Shown: in pieces, positions 1-7,122 of the stretch
Layout: every line of letters starts with the position of its first letter
How positions within the stretch are numbered: the first letter of the stretch is position 1
Assembly: GCA_051883075.1 (NCBI GenBank)
Contig: JBJETA010000048.1
Coordinates: 1 to 17,624 of the forward strand
DNA length: 17,624 nucleotides
Reading direction: 5' to 3'
From: Aminipila sp051883075
Lineage (GTDB): Bacteria; Bacillota; Clostridia; Peptostreptococcales; Anaerovoracaceae
Notes under the pieces: generated by a model
Databases searched by the model: none
What the model saw: the letters and a program-made list of their open reading frames with translations, nothing else
Told to the model about the DNA's origin: nothing
Program-made: the position numbers and the translations under genes

Positions 1-74
1 CACCAAAGGCTGCCGAACTTGGCATAAAAGAAGGCATGACAGGTGCCGAAGCTGCTGCAAAACTGAACGCTTAA
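1..74 (+). CDS. 3' end of an unidentified gene
   Basis: An open reading frame enters from the left edge (codons in phase with base 3) and ends at TAA 72-74. The 23 visible codons give an alanine-rich tail ending in GAEAAAKLNA. The reading frame is supported by the strong hairpin terminator that follows 10 bases later and by the lysine/alanine/glutamate composition, which looks like a soluble helical C-terminus. I do not recognise the family from so short a tail and assign no function. The next gene lies on the opposite strand and converges on it. Confidence 0.6.
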   Translation, partial: PKAAELGIKEGMTGAEAAAKLNA

Positions 75-84
75 TTAGGAAATA

Positions 85-142
85 AAAAAGACTGCGGTTA
101 AGCCTCTCACTCTTGTATGAAGGCTCATCCGGCAGTCTTTTT
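85..142. terminator. Bidirectional rho-independent terminator
   Basis: AAAAAGACTGC at 85-95 pairs perfectly with GCAGTCTTTTT at 132-142, and an inner stem pairs AGCCT (101-105) with AGGCT (121-125). The A tract on one side and T tract on the other allow termination in both directions: for the plus-strand gene ending at 74 and for the carbonic anhydrase ending at 191 on the minus strand. Confidence 0.85.
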
Positions 143-190
143 ATTAAGCTTTTTATTACATTATCTATAAAGGTGTTCCGTTCAGATACC

Positions 191-733
191 CTATACAAGC
201 TGCGTCAGCTCTCCCGTAACAGTATCTATGATAAAGCCTCCGATTTTCACATCCTTCGGCATGAGAGGATGCTTCCTCAGTGTTTCCACGGAATTTTTTA
301 CCGATGTTTCCACACAGTCAAATCCACCAAGCCATGTGTCAAATTCTACTCCGCAGTAATGAAGCATATTTATATCATCCTCCGATATACCCCTTGCCTT
401 CATCTTTTCTATCATTTTACCTGAATCAACATGCTGCACTCCGCAGTCTGTGTGCCCTATAACCATGATTTCCTCAACCTTTAAATCAAGTACGGCAATC
501 AGAAGACTTCGCACTGCACTTCCGAAAGGATGAACCACCATACCTCCCGCATTTTTTATTATCTTGGCATCCCCGTTTCTGAGTCCCAGAGCCGCAGGCA
601 GAAGTTCCAGAAGTCTTGTGTCCATACAGGTAAGCACAGCAAGCTTTTTATCCGGATATTTGTTGGTAATATATTTTTCATATTCTTTATTTTCTACAAA
701 TTTTTTGTTAAATTCCATGATTTCCTGTACCAT
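191..733 (-). CDS. Beta-class carbonic anhydrase
   Basis: A 180-residue cytoplasmic zinc enzyme interconverting CO2 and bicarbonate. The beta-class metal site is visible: Cys36 in the motif CMDTR (36-40, with the Asp38/Arg40 dyad), then His94 and Cys97 in HTDCG. The CMDTR form and the short length suggest the compact Cab-like (clade D) branch rather than the plant type; this is a family-level inference. I chose ATG 733-731 because it is preceded by GGAGG about 7 bases upstream, and because the candidate promoter (-10 at 762-767) would place the longer in-frame TTG start at 790 inside the -35 box. The gene appears to be monocistronic, with its own promoter downstream of potD and a terminator at 85-142. 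A role in supplying bicarbonate for carboxylations is likely but not shown here. Confidence 0.93.
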   Translation of the reverse strand: MVQEIMEFNKKFVENKEYEKYITNKYPDKKLAVLTCMDTRLLELLPAALGLRNGDAKIIKNAGGMVVHPFGSAVRSLLIAVLDLKVEEIMVIGHTDCGVQHVDSGKMIEKMKARGISEDDINMLHYCGVEFDTWLGGFDCVETSVKNSVETLRKHPLMPKDVKIGGFIIDTVTGELTQLV

Positions 734-761
734 TTTTATACCTCCTTTTTCTTTAACTAAA

Positions 762-790
762 ATTATAGCGGTACCGGGTGTGGTTTGCAA
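762..790 (-). promoter_or_regulatory. Promoter of the carbonic anhydrase gene
   Basis: On the minus strand, -35 TTGCAA (785-790) and -10 TATAAT (762-767) are separated by exactly 17 bases. The predicted start near 755 leaves a leader of about 20 bases containing GGAGG. The spacer is one arm of the hairpin at 767-804. Confidence 0.7.
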
Positions 791-804
791 CGTCCGGTAC
801 CGCT
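767..804 (-). terminator. Hairpin after potD, overlapping the next promoter
   Basis: A perfect 11-bp inverted repeat, AGCGGTACCGG (767-777) with CCGGTACCGCT (794-804), and a 16-base loop. It lies 15 bases past the potD stop codon. On the minus strand the stem is followed by ATAATTTTAG, which is only a partial T tract, so termination may be incomplete. An operator function is the alternative, because the arms flank the carbonic anhydrase promoter elements. Confidence 0.6.
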
Positions 805-819
805 GTTTCTATTCAGACT

Positions 820-2076
820 CTATAAAATGTCCAGATCCTTTTTCTTCTTTTTTCTCTTCCTGTAGCTGTTAAATGCTATCACAAGCACTGATAAAACCAC
901 AAATACGGGCATTACCCAGTCTAAATATGCCGCATCCGAAGAAAGTATATCAGTCCAGAGCTGGTCTATATACAGGTTTGTTTCTTCAGACAGATTTATG
1001 AACGGAACAGTACCTTCCAACTCCTCTTCACTTGGATAAAAATCAGGATTTTCGCTGATTTCCTCATCCAACAGCTCCTTTGCCGCCATATTTGGTGTGG
1101 AATACATGATAAATTCCGCATTGTCTGCAGCAACCTGAGGTTCATTCAGGAAATTTATATACATTTCGGCAGCTTCCTTTTCCTTAGCACATGTAGGGAT
1201 GCATGCCGCATCATAATAGATATTTGTATTTTCAGGTATATATACTTCCAAATCCGGATTTACTTCCTTCATTATATAGTAGTCTCCTACATAGTAAGGA
1301 GCAATCCATGCCTCATTTCCCTGCATTTTATCAAATATCTGATCCATTACATATGCCTGAACCAGCGGTTTCTGCTGTTTTAAAAGCTCCGCAGCTTCAT
1401 CAAGCTCTGATTTGTTCTCCGTATTCAGGCTGTATCCCAACCGTTCAAGTGCAAGTGCAAAAGCATCCCTTGAGTTCTTGAACATCAGTATTTTACCTGA
1501 ATATTCAGGGTTCCACAGCTCCGCAATATCATTTATTTCGTGTCCTATCAGCTTTTTATTGTATATGATGGCAACACGACCCCATGTATACGGAACAGAA
1601 TAAAGATTTTCCGGGTCGTACTCAGGATTCAGGAATTCCTTTCCTATATACTTCATGTTCGGGATATTGTTAAAATCCAGCTGCTGAAGCATATTTTCCT
1701 GAATCATTCTCGAAACCATGTAATCCGACGGAAATATTACATCATATGAGTTTGCACCGCTTTTCAGCTTTGCATACATGCCTTCATTTGTTTCATAGTT
1801 CGAATAGTTCACGGTAATGCCCGTAAGCTTTTCAAACTCAGCGTTGATGTCCATCAGCCCGTCTTCACCGTTTGAGATATATTCGCCCCAGTTATATACG
1901 TTTATTGAAATATCATCATCTTTGAAACGCGAATAATATTCCGTATCATAACCGTTTTCATTATCGTCCGCAAAAGTGTATACAACAGGAATATTGAAAA
2001 GCACCGCTGCGCACAGACATAAAACAGCAGCTCTTCCCAGATTCTTTTTTACAGACTCAATAATGCTATTTTTCAC
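820..2076 (-). CDS. potD: Polyamine ABC transporter substrate-binding protein, C-terminally membrane-anchored
   Basis: A 418-residue extracytoplasmic binding protein for spermidine/putrescine-type substrates. The PotD signature YNWGEYI occurs at 61-67, and the body aligns by eye with E. coli PotD (the YAKL, PSDYM and STPNMAA regions). The N-terminus has a secretion signal (hydrophobic core about 16-32, likely cut after TFA near 36) but no lipobox: neither Cys20 nor Cys22 sits in a lipobox context. Instead the C-terminus carries a membrane helix at about 388-402 followed by a very basic tail (RKRKKKKK, 406-413), so it is probably held by that helix. Compared with E. coli PotD, some polyamine-contacting positions look changed (a Trp to Tyr near IYYDA), so exact specificity is open. 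It starts with GTG and overlaps potC by 11 bases, with an AAAGGCGGT ribosome site. Last gene of potABCD. Confidence 0.92.
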   Translation of the reverse strand: MKNSIIESVKKNLGRAAVLCLCAAVLFNIPVVYTFADDNENGYDTEYYSRFKDDDISINVYNWGEYISNGEDGLMDINAEFEKLTGITVNYSNYETNEGMYAKLKSGANSYDVIFPSDYMVSRMIQENMLQQLDFNNIPNMKYIGKEFLNPEYDPENLYSVPYTWGRVAIIYNKKLIGHEINDIAELWNPEYSGKILMFKNSRDAFALALERLGYSLNTENKSELDEAAELLKQQKPLVQAYVMDQIFDKMQGNEAWIAPYYVGDYYIMKEVNPDLEVYIPENTNIYYDAACIPTCAKEKEAAEMYINFLNEPQVAADNAEFIMYSTPNMAAKELLDEEISENPDFYPSEEELEGTVPFINLSEETNLYIDQLWTDILSSDAAYLDWVMPVFVVLSVLVIAFNSYRKRKKKKKDLDIL

Positions 2077-2908
2077 TTACCGCACCGCCTTTCATCCTTA
2101 TGTTGTTCTGTCTTACCTTTTTGTCCGCCCTTCTTTCGGCAACATTTACAGCAATCAGAACCAGCATGATAACAAGGAATATAACGGTTGAAAGCGCATT
2201 TATCTCAGGACTTACCCTCTTCTTCGTCATGGCATAAATCATAACGGACAGAGGCTGGTGCTTTGCTCCCGTTGTAAAGTAAGATACAACAAAATCATCC
2301 ATAGAGAATGTAAGCGCCATGATAAAGCCCGCGATAATGCCCGGTTTTATCTCATGTATCGTTACCTTCATAAATGCCTGCAGCGGGTTGCAGCCCAAGT
2401 CCATAGCCGCATCTATCAGCGAATTATCCATCTGTCTAAGCTTTGGCAGCACTGTCAGGATAACATACGGAAGGTTGAACGTGATGTGCGCAATAATCAG
2501 CGTTGCCCATCCGAACTCAAAATCCATGCCGAAATTTGCAAACAGCTTTTTAGCCGTTACAAACAACAGCATAAACGATACACCTGTGATAATCTCAGGA
2601 TTTATGATAGGAACATAAGTTAAATTCATAAAAATGCCCTTAAATCTTGCATCCATCTTTTCAAGACCTATTGCAGCCGCTGTTCCCAGAACGGTTGCAA
2701 AAATAGATGAAACAAAGGCAACAATCAGGGTCGTGCAAAGTGCATCCATAATAGCTGTGTTGTGCATCAGCTCCATATACCACTTTGTACTGAATCCTGT
2801 AAAGGTTCTTCCCTTCGACTCATTGAAAGAGAAGATTATGAGTATCATGATAGGCAGATATAAAAATGCCAGAAATACTCCGATATATGATTTTGAATAC
2901 CATTTCAC
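2066..2908 (-). CDS. potC: Polyamine ABC transporter permease PotC
   Basis: A 280-residue inner-membrane permease of the MetI-like (BPD_transp_1) family with about six hydrophobic segments. The EAA loop that docks on the ATPase is visible as DAAMDLGCNPLQAF with the following KPGI. An N-terminal helix begins at about residue 9, and a charged C-terminal tail (AERRADKKVRQNN) is cytoplasmic. It pairs with PotB to form the channel. The start is GTG, overlapping the potB stop by four bases (GTGA), with GGAGG about 10 bases upstream inside potB; both facts indicate translational coupling. Assignment as PotC rather than another MetI-like protein rests on similarity and on its position between potB and potD. 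Confidence 0.94.
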   Translation of the reverse strand: MKWYSKSYIGVFLAFLYLPIMILIIFSFNESKGRTFTGFSTKWYMELMHNTAIMDALCTTLIVAFVSSIFATVLGTAAAIGLEKMDARFKGIFMNLTYVPIINPEIITGVSFMLLFVTAKKLFANFGMDFEFGWATLIIAHITFNLPYVILTVLPKLRQMDNSLIDAAMDLGCNPLQAFMKVTIHEIKPGIIAGFIMALTFSMDDFVVSYFTTGAKHQPLSVMIYAMTKKRVSPEINALSTVIFLVIMLVLIAVNVAERRADKKVRQNNIRMKGGAVSEK

Positions 2909-3717
2909 AGCAGTCTTTCCTCCACTCCTTCATCATCAAGAAAACCTGATACACTCATGCATAACATTACAAGCAGCATCAGAACTAAGGAAATCGCTGA
3001 ACCAAGATTTGGATTGTAAGCATTTCCCAGGAACTGCAGCTCGATAATGTCCCCGATTAACTGGTTGTGTCCGCCTCCCAGCATCTGTGAGATGATAAAG
3101 GTACTCACAGCAGGAATGAACACAAGCATAACACCCGTTTTTATGCCGGGCTTGCTCATAGGAAGAATGATTCTTGCAAACACGTCTTTAGGACCTGCTC
3201 CCAGATCATGAGCAGCCTCTATGACATCATTTTCAATCTTCACCATAACAGAGTGGAGGGGCAGAATCATAAAAGGTATATAGTTGTAAATCATACCCAT
3301 GACTACCGCACCCTGCGTATTAATCAATTCCAACGGTCCTATGCCAATCATGCCAAGAAGCTGATTGATGATACCGTTATTTTCCAAAATAGTCATCCAC
3401 GCATAAGTTCTTAACAAGAAATTCATCCACATTGGAAGCATAAGCAGAAGCATAAGCGTTCTGCTTCCGATACCCTTCATTCTTGACATCAGATATGCGA
3501 TAGGATAACCCAGAACCAGACAAAAGACAGTAGATACTGCCGCCAGCCATATAGACTTTACAAATACGGAAGAGTATCTGCCCGCAATAACAAGGTTTTC
3601 CATGCTGAGGTTTCCGTGTAAATCCGTAAATGCAAAGTACAAAACAAGTCCAAGAGGCACAGCAACAAATACCACTGCCCATAACAGGTATGGGTAAGCA
3701 GCTTTCTTTGAACTCAT
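2905..3717 (-). CDS. potB: Polyamine ABC transporter permease PotB
   Basis: A 270-residue membrane permease of the MetI-like family with about six transmembrane segments. It has the PotB/PotH-type N-terminus (YLLWAVVFVAVPLGLVLYFAF), the LLLMLPMWMNFLLRTYAW segment and the EAA loop EAAHDLGAGPKDVFARIILP. It forms the heterodimeric channel with PotC. The ATG start at 3717 follows the potA stop with only two bases between them and uses a TGGAGG ribosome site located in the last codons of potA, so the two genes are probably translated together. The C-terminus ends at TGA overlapping the potC start. Nothing unusual in length. Confidence 0.94.
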   Translation of the reverse strand: MSSKKAAYPYLLWAVVFVAVPLGLVLYFAFTDLHGNLSMENLVIAGRYSSVFVKSIWLAAVSTVFCLVLGYPIAYLMSRMKGIGSRTLMLLLMLPMWMNFLLRTYAWMTILENNGIINQLLGMIGIGPLELINTQGAVVMGMIYNYIPFMILPLHSVMVKIENDVIEAAHDLGAGPKDVFARIILPMSKPGIKTGVMLVFIPAVSTFIISQMLGGGHNQLIGDIIELQFLGNAYNPNLGSAISLVLMLLVMLCMSVSGFLDDEGVEERLL

Positions 3718-3719
3718 TT

Positions 3720-4766
3720 CTATGCCTCCATTTTCTTCATAACATGTATATCATTCGGTGTTACGGTCATGCCTATCATGGCACCTACTTCCTGACTGTC
3801 AGTTGAATGTATCAACCAGTCAAAGCCGTGCCCGTTCACCGTTATTTCATAATGTACACCCTTAAAAATAACATCTGTAACGCGTCCCGTAATCTTTCCT
3901 TCCTCTACGGGAACTACATCAATATCTTCCGGTCTGATGACGACATCAACCGCTTCCATAGGTTCAAATCCTTTGTCCTCACACTCAAATTTGACCCCTG
4001 CAAACTCAACCAGAAAATCACGGTGCATAACACCGCTTATGATATTACTTTCACCGATAAAATCCGCTACGAACGCATTTACAGGCTCGTTGTAAATGTC
4101 CTGTGGAGTTCCTGCCTGCTGGATTTTTCCATCCTTCATGACAATAACCCTGTCAGACATAGTCAGAGCTTCTTCCTGATCGTGCGTAACATATACGAAA
4201 GTAATCTTCAATGCCTGCTGAATTTTCTTCAATTCAATCTGCATTTCTTTTCGCAGCTTCAAGTCCAATGCTCCCAAAGGCTCGTCCAAAAGCAGAACTT
4301 TCGGTTCATTTATAAGAGCCCTTGCGATGGCAACTCTCTGCTGTTGTCCACCTGACAACTGGTTTATGTTTCTGTTTTCATATCCCGACAGATTTACCAG
4401 TTTTAACATTGCCTCTACTTTTTTACGGATTTGATCCTCTTCCATCTTCTTCAGCCTTAATCCGAAAGCAATATTTTCAAACACGTTCAGATGCGGAAAC
4501 AGCGCATATCTCTGAAATACAGTGTTTACATGCCTCTCATAAGGCGGAAGTTCGTTAATTCTCTTACCGTCAAAAAAAACATCACCTGCAGCAGGCTGAA
4601 CGAAACCGCCTATGGCTCTTAGGGTTGTCGTTTTACCACAGCCTGATGGCCCCAAAAAGGTAATAAATTCTTCGTTTTCAATGTCAAGGTTAAAGTGCTC
4701 AAGCACTGTCTCCCCATCGTATTCCACAGAGATATCCTGTAGGCTGACGATAATGTTGTTTTTCAT
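3720..4766 (-). CDS. potA: Polyamine ABC transporter ATPase PotA
   Basis: A 348-residue ATPase that powers PotBC. Visible elements: Walker A GPSGCGKT (39-46), Q-loop Gln85, signature LSGGQ (137-141), Walker B ending in Asp161 with catalytic Glu162, D-loop, and switch His195 (VTHDQ). The C-terminal 90 or so residues match the TOBE-type regulatory domain expected of PotA (VVIRPEDIDV and following). I chose ATG 4766-4764; a longer frame starts with TTG at 4844, but that lies at the predicted transcription start. AGGAGG (4781-4786) is 14 bases from the chosen ATG, which is longer than ideal, and no better in-frame start codon lies between them. First gene of the pot operon; no potR-type regulator gene lies next to it. 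Confidence 0.95.
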   Translation of the reverse strand: MKNNIIVSLQDISVEYDGETVLEHFNLDIENEEFITFLGPSGCGKTTTLRAIGGFVQPAAGDVFFDGKRINELPPYERHVNTVFQRYALFPHLNVFENIAFGLRLKKMEEDQIRKKVEAMLKLVNLSGYENRNINQLSGGQQQRVAIARALINEPKVLLLDEPLGALDLKLRKEMQIELKKIQQALKITFVYVTHDQEEALTMSDRVIVMKDGKIQQAGTPQDIYNEPVNAFVADFIGESNIISGVMHRDFLVEFAGVKFECEDKGFEPMEAVDVVIRPEDIDVVPVEEGKITGRVTDVIFKGVHYEITVNGHGFDWLIHSTDSQEVGAMIGMTVTPNDIHVMKKMEA

Positions 4767-4850
4767 TCTTTTAGTGTTTACCTCCTGAAAAATAACTTCT
4801 AAATAACAAAACTGTAACGGATAGGTGTATATTAGATAATACAAGCAAAT

Positions 4851-4879
4851 ATTATATCATAGTTCGACATTTTTGTCAC
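4851..4879 (-). promoter_or_regulatory. Promoter of the potABCD operon
   Basis: On the minus strand, -35 GTGACA (4874-4879, five of six matches to consensus) and a perfect -10 TATAAT (4851-4856) with a 17-base spacer. The -35 box touches the stop codon of the YibE/F gene (4879-4881). No terminator separates the two units, so read-through from the upstream cluster is possible. The predicted leader is about 78 bases. Confidence 0.75.
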
Positions 4880-6093
4880 TATCCATTGTTTTTGTCCGCA
4901 TTTCGCATTGTTTCTGTACGTCCTACGCTGTTTCTGTTATATAAATATGCCGAAATCACAACCGTAACAGGTACGGCAAAAAGTATTCCCGTACTTCCTA
5001 TGATTCCCTGAAGTATCTCAACAACTATCATTTCCATGTTAAAAAGCGAAAGCGGATCCCTGTTTGATGCCACAAGCAGCAGCACGGTCGCCAGGGCTCC
5101 TCCTATATATGCCAGAATCAGTGTGTTTGTCATAGTTCCGATGGCATCTTTTCCTATATTCATGCCGGAACGTATCATTCTGTTGCGCGACTTGTTTCCC
5201 ATGTTTTCCGACAGCTCATTCATGGCAGAAGCTATGGACATGGCAACATCCATAACCGCTCCAAGAGAGCCTATCACTATACTTCCCCATACTATGGCTT
5301 TTAAATCTATGGGATGCTCACTGTTTATATAGAGCAAGAACAGGCAATCCTCATCTACGACCCCGGTAATGCCCATAAGTTCGTTCATTACAAAGGCAAG
5401 CAGTCCCGCAACCGCAACACCGCCGACATTGCCTAAAATAGCACAGAAAGTTTTGATATTCACGCCATTTATAAAAATTAAGCTCATCAATATGATATAT
5501 ACCGATATCACCGCTGTCATCAGATAAATGTTTCTTCCCGCCAGAATTGACGGAATATATACCATAAATATGGATGCCGCAGTGAACACCAGTGATACTA
5601 TTGTCGCAGCACCCTTCAATCTTCCTATGATCAGGATAAGCACGAAAAATCCGGCGCAAAGTCCCAGAATAAAGCCGATTTTATTATAGTCGATAAACAT
5701 CCAGCACTCTTCCGAAGTTACAGGGTCAGCTGCATATGATACAATGATTTCATCACCCTTTTCCACGGTTTTTGCCTGCACGGAATACATATAGTCTATA
5801 TGCTGGAGCATGGTGACCTGCTCCCCTTTGTGCTCACCGCTTTTAAACTCCCCTTTAAAATATATGTTTTTGTTTGATACAGACGAAGCGCCGTTATCCA
5901 GACTGATTTCACTGACCTTTACATCCTCCAGGGCAATGACCTCCGCCCTGAAAAACTCATCGCTGCTTGTGAGCAGTTCGGCTTTCTGCATATTCGCACC
6001 AACTGCTATAAAAAGAACCGATAATACGGTCACAAGGATATATGCGGCTGCATTTCTTCTTAAAGCCTTTTCTCTTTTATTCAATTCCGGCAT
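4879..6093 (-). CDS. YibE/F-family integral membrane protein
   Basis: A 404-residue membrane protein of the YibE/F family (known as predicted multitransmembrane proteins; transport role unproven). One N-terminal helix at about 15-33 is followed by an extracytoplasmic domain of about 100 residues (34-135) of beta-rich character, then about seven to eight helices from residue 138 to 390. Family-typical segments are visible: LKGAATIVSLVF, the polar stretch GSLGAVMDVAMSIASAMNEL and the glycine-rich GGVAVAGLLAFV. The ATG start has an AAAAGGA site about 5 bases upstream. It lies 24 bases behind the FMN enzyme and probably shares its mRNA. The substrate is unknown. Proteins of this family are often single genes, so the linkage here to a MATE exporter and a flavoenzyme is worth noting. 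Confidence 0.88.
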   Translation of the reverse strand: MPELNKREKALRRNAAAYILVTVLSVLFIAVGANMQKAELLTSSDEFFRAEVIALEDVKVSEISLDNGASSVSNKNIYFKGEFKSGEHKGEQVTMLQHIDYMYSVQAKTVEKGDEIIVSYAADPVTSEECWMFIDYNKIGFILGLCAGFFVLILIIGRLKGAATIVSLVFTAASIFMVYIPSILAGRNIYLMTAVISVYIILMSLIFINGVNIKTFCAILGNVGGVAVAGLLAFVMNELMGITGVVDEDCLFLLYINSEHPIDLKAIVWGSIVIGSLGAVMDVAMSIASAMNELSENMGNKSRNRMIRSGMNIGKDAIGTMTNTLILAYIGGALATVLLLVASNRDPLSLFNMEMIVVEILQGIIGSTGILFAVPVTVVISAYLYNRNSVGRTETMRNADKNNG

Positions 6094-6117
6094 TTTATCC
6101 TTTTCCCCTTTTCTTTA

Positions 6118-7122
6118 TTATTTTCTTACCATATCCCTTGTTATTTCAGACAGGCACGATGCCCCACACATAGTCATGGCATCTTCAAGTTCACCTGCAA
6201 GCTTTGCGATATAAGCTTTTACGCCTTCTTCACCGCCGCCGAACACGGCAGGCACAAAAGGTCTGCATATCAGAACTCCGTCTGCGCCGAGCGCCAATGC
6301 CTTAAATATATCTCCGCCGGAGCGTATGCCTCCGTCCACAAATACTTTCATGCTGCCGTCTACAGCCTCAGCTATTTCTTCAAGTACCTCTGCCGTAGCA
6401 GGACATTGTTCAAGAACCCTGCCGCCGTGGTTTGACACCACTATTGCCGCTGCACCGGCTTCTTTTGCCTTTAAAGCACCTTTTACAGTCATTACTCCTT
6501 TTATAATAAACGGAGCATGGGCATACCTGATAATTTCCGCAAGCTCTTCCACCGTCTTGCTTCCCGCATCTGAGTTTTTCAAAAATGGCAGACCTGCCGC
6601 ATCAATGTCCATAGCTACTGCAAACGAACCTGCCGCTCTTGCCATATCCAGCTTTTCCCTGATAATGTCCATTGTCCACGGTTTGATGGTAGGAACTCCT
6701 ATTCCTCCCGTTTTTCCTATAATCTCCGAACCTATTCTGACAACATCACCATCCTGACCGTCACCGGTAAAAGCTGCAATTCCTTCTGCCGCACAGGTTT
6801 CAACCATTATTTTGTTATAGCTTGTATCGTTATATTTTTCACTGTAATGCATGTTTACCGCACCTATAGGTGCCGCAAAAAACGGATATCTGAAAGTTTT
6901 TCCGAAAAGCTCAACACTCATATCAACAGGTCTTTTTTCACATATTGTATCCATGTTTAGTCTGATTTCATGCCATTTTTCATAATTTCTTACAGCATTG
7001 TCCCCCTTTGCTCCCGGTCCCGGAATGACATTTATGCATGCTGCACCGTCACATACAGGACAGGCTTTACAGAATTTCCCCATATCGGGACGTGCGTTTT
7101 CAAGTACCTCTTTATAGTTCAT
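6118..7122 (-). CDS. FMN-dependent alpha-hydroxy-acid dehydrogenase-like enzyme with N-terminal Cys cluster
   Basis: A 334-residue TIM-barrel flavoprotein of the lactate/glycolate oxidase (FMN_dh) family. Family catalytic residues are visible: Lys208 (IIKG), His232 and Arg235 in SNHGGR, and the phosphate-binding DGGIRSGGD (263-271). The N-terminus carries four cysteines, Cys18, Cys21, Cys24 and Cys29 (CKACPVCDGAAC), which is not the usual oxidase start and could bind a metal or an iron-sulfur centre; this is inference. The region normally holding the substrate/FMN tyrosine (FQLY-type) reads TIKPW (145-149), so the substrate may not be lactate or glycolate. In an anaerobe it more likely feeds electrons to a carrier than to O2. 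ATG 7122 overlaps the MATE stop by 11 bases, and its ribosome site GAAAGGA lies inside that gene, so the two are coupled. Confidence 0.9.
   Translation of the reverse strand: MNYKEVLENARPDMGKFCKACPVCDGAACINVIPGPGAKGDNAVRNYEKWHEIRLNMDTICEKRPVDMSVELFGKTFRYPFFAAPIGAVNMHYSEKYNDTSYNKIMVETCAAEGIAAFTGDGQDGDVVRIGSEIIGKTGGIGVPTIKPWTMDIIREKLDMARAAGSFAVAMDIDAAGLPFLKNSDAGSKTVEELAEIIRYAHAPFIIKGVMTVKGALKAKEAGAAAIVVSNHGGRVLEQCPATAEVLEEIAEAVDGSMKVFVDGGIRSGGDIFKALALGADGVLICRPFVPAVFGGGEEGVKAYIAKLAGELEDAMTMCGASCLSEITRDMVRK

Noticed and set aside
734..790. Longer carbonic anhydrase from a TTG at 790
   Set aside because: The TTG is part of the -35 box, and GGAGG sits correctly for the ATG at 733.
4767..4844. N-terminal extension of PotA by 26 residues from a TTG start
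   Set aside because: It would begin at the predicted transcription start, has no ribosome site, and is not part of the PotA family homology.
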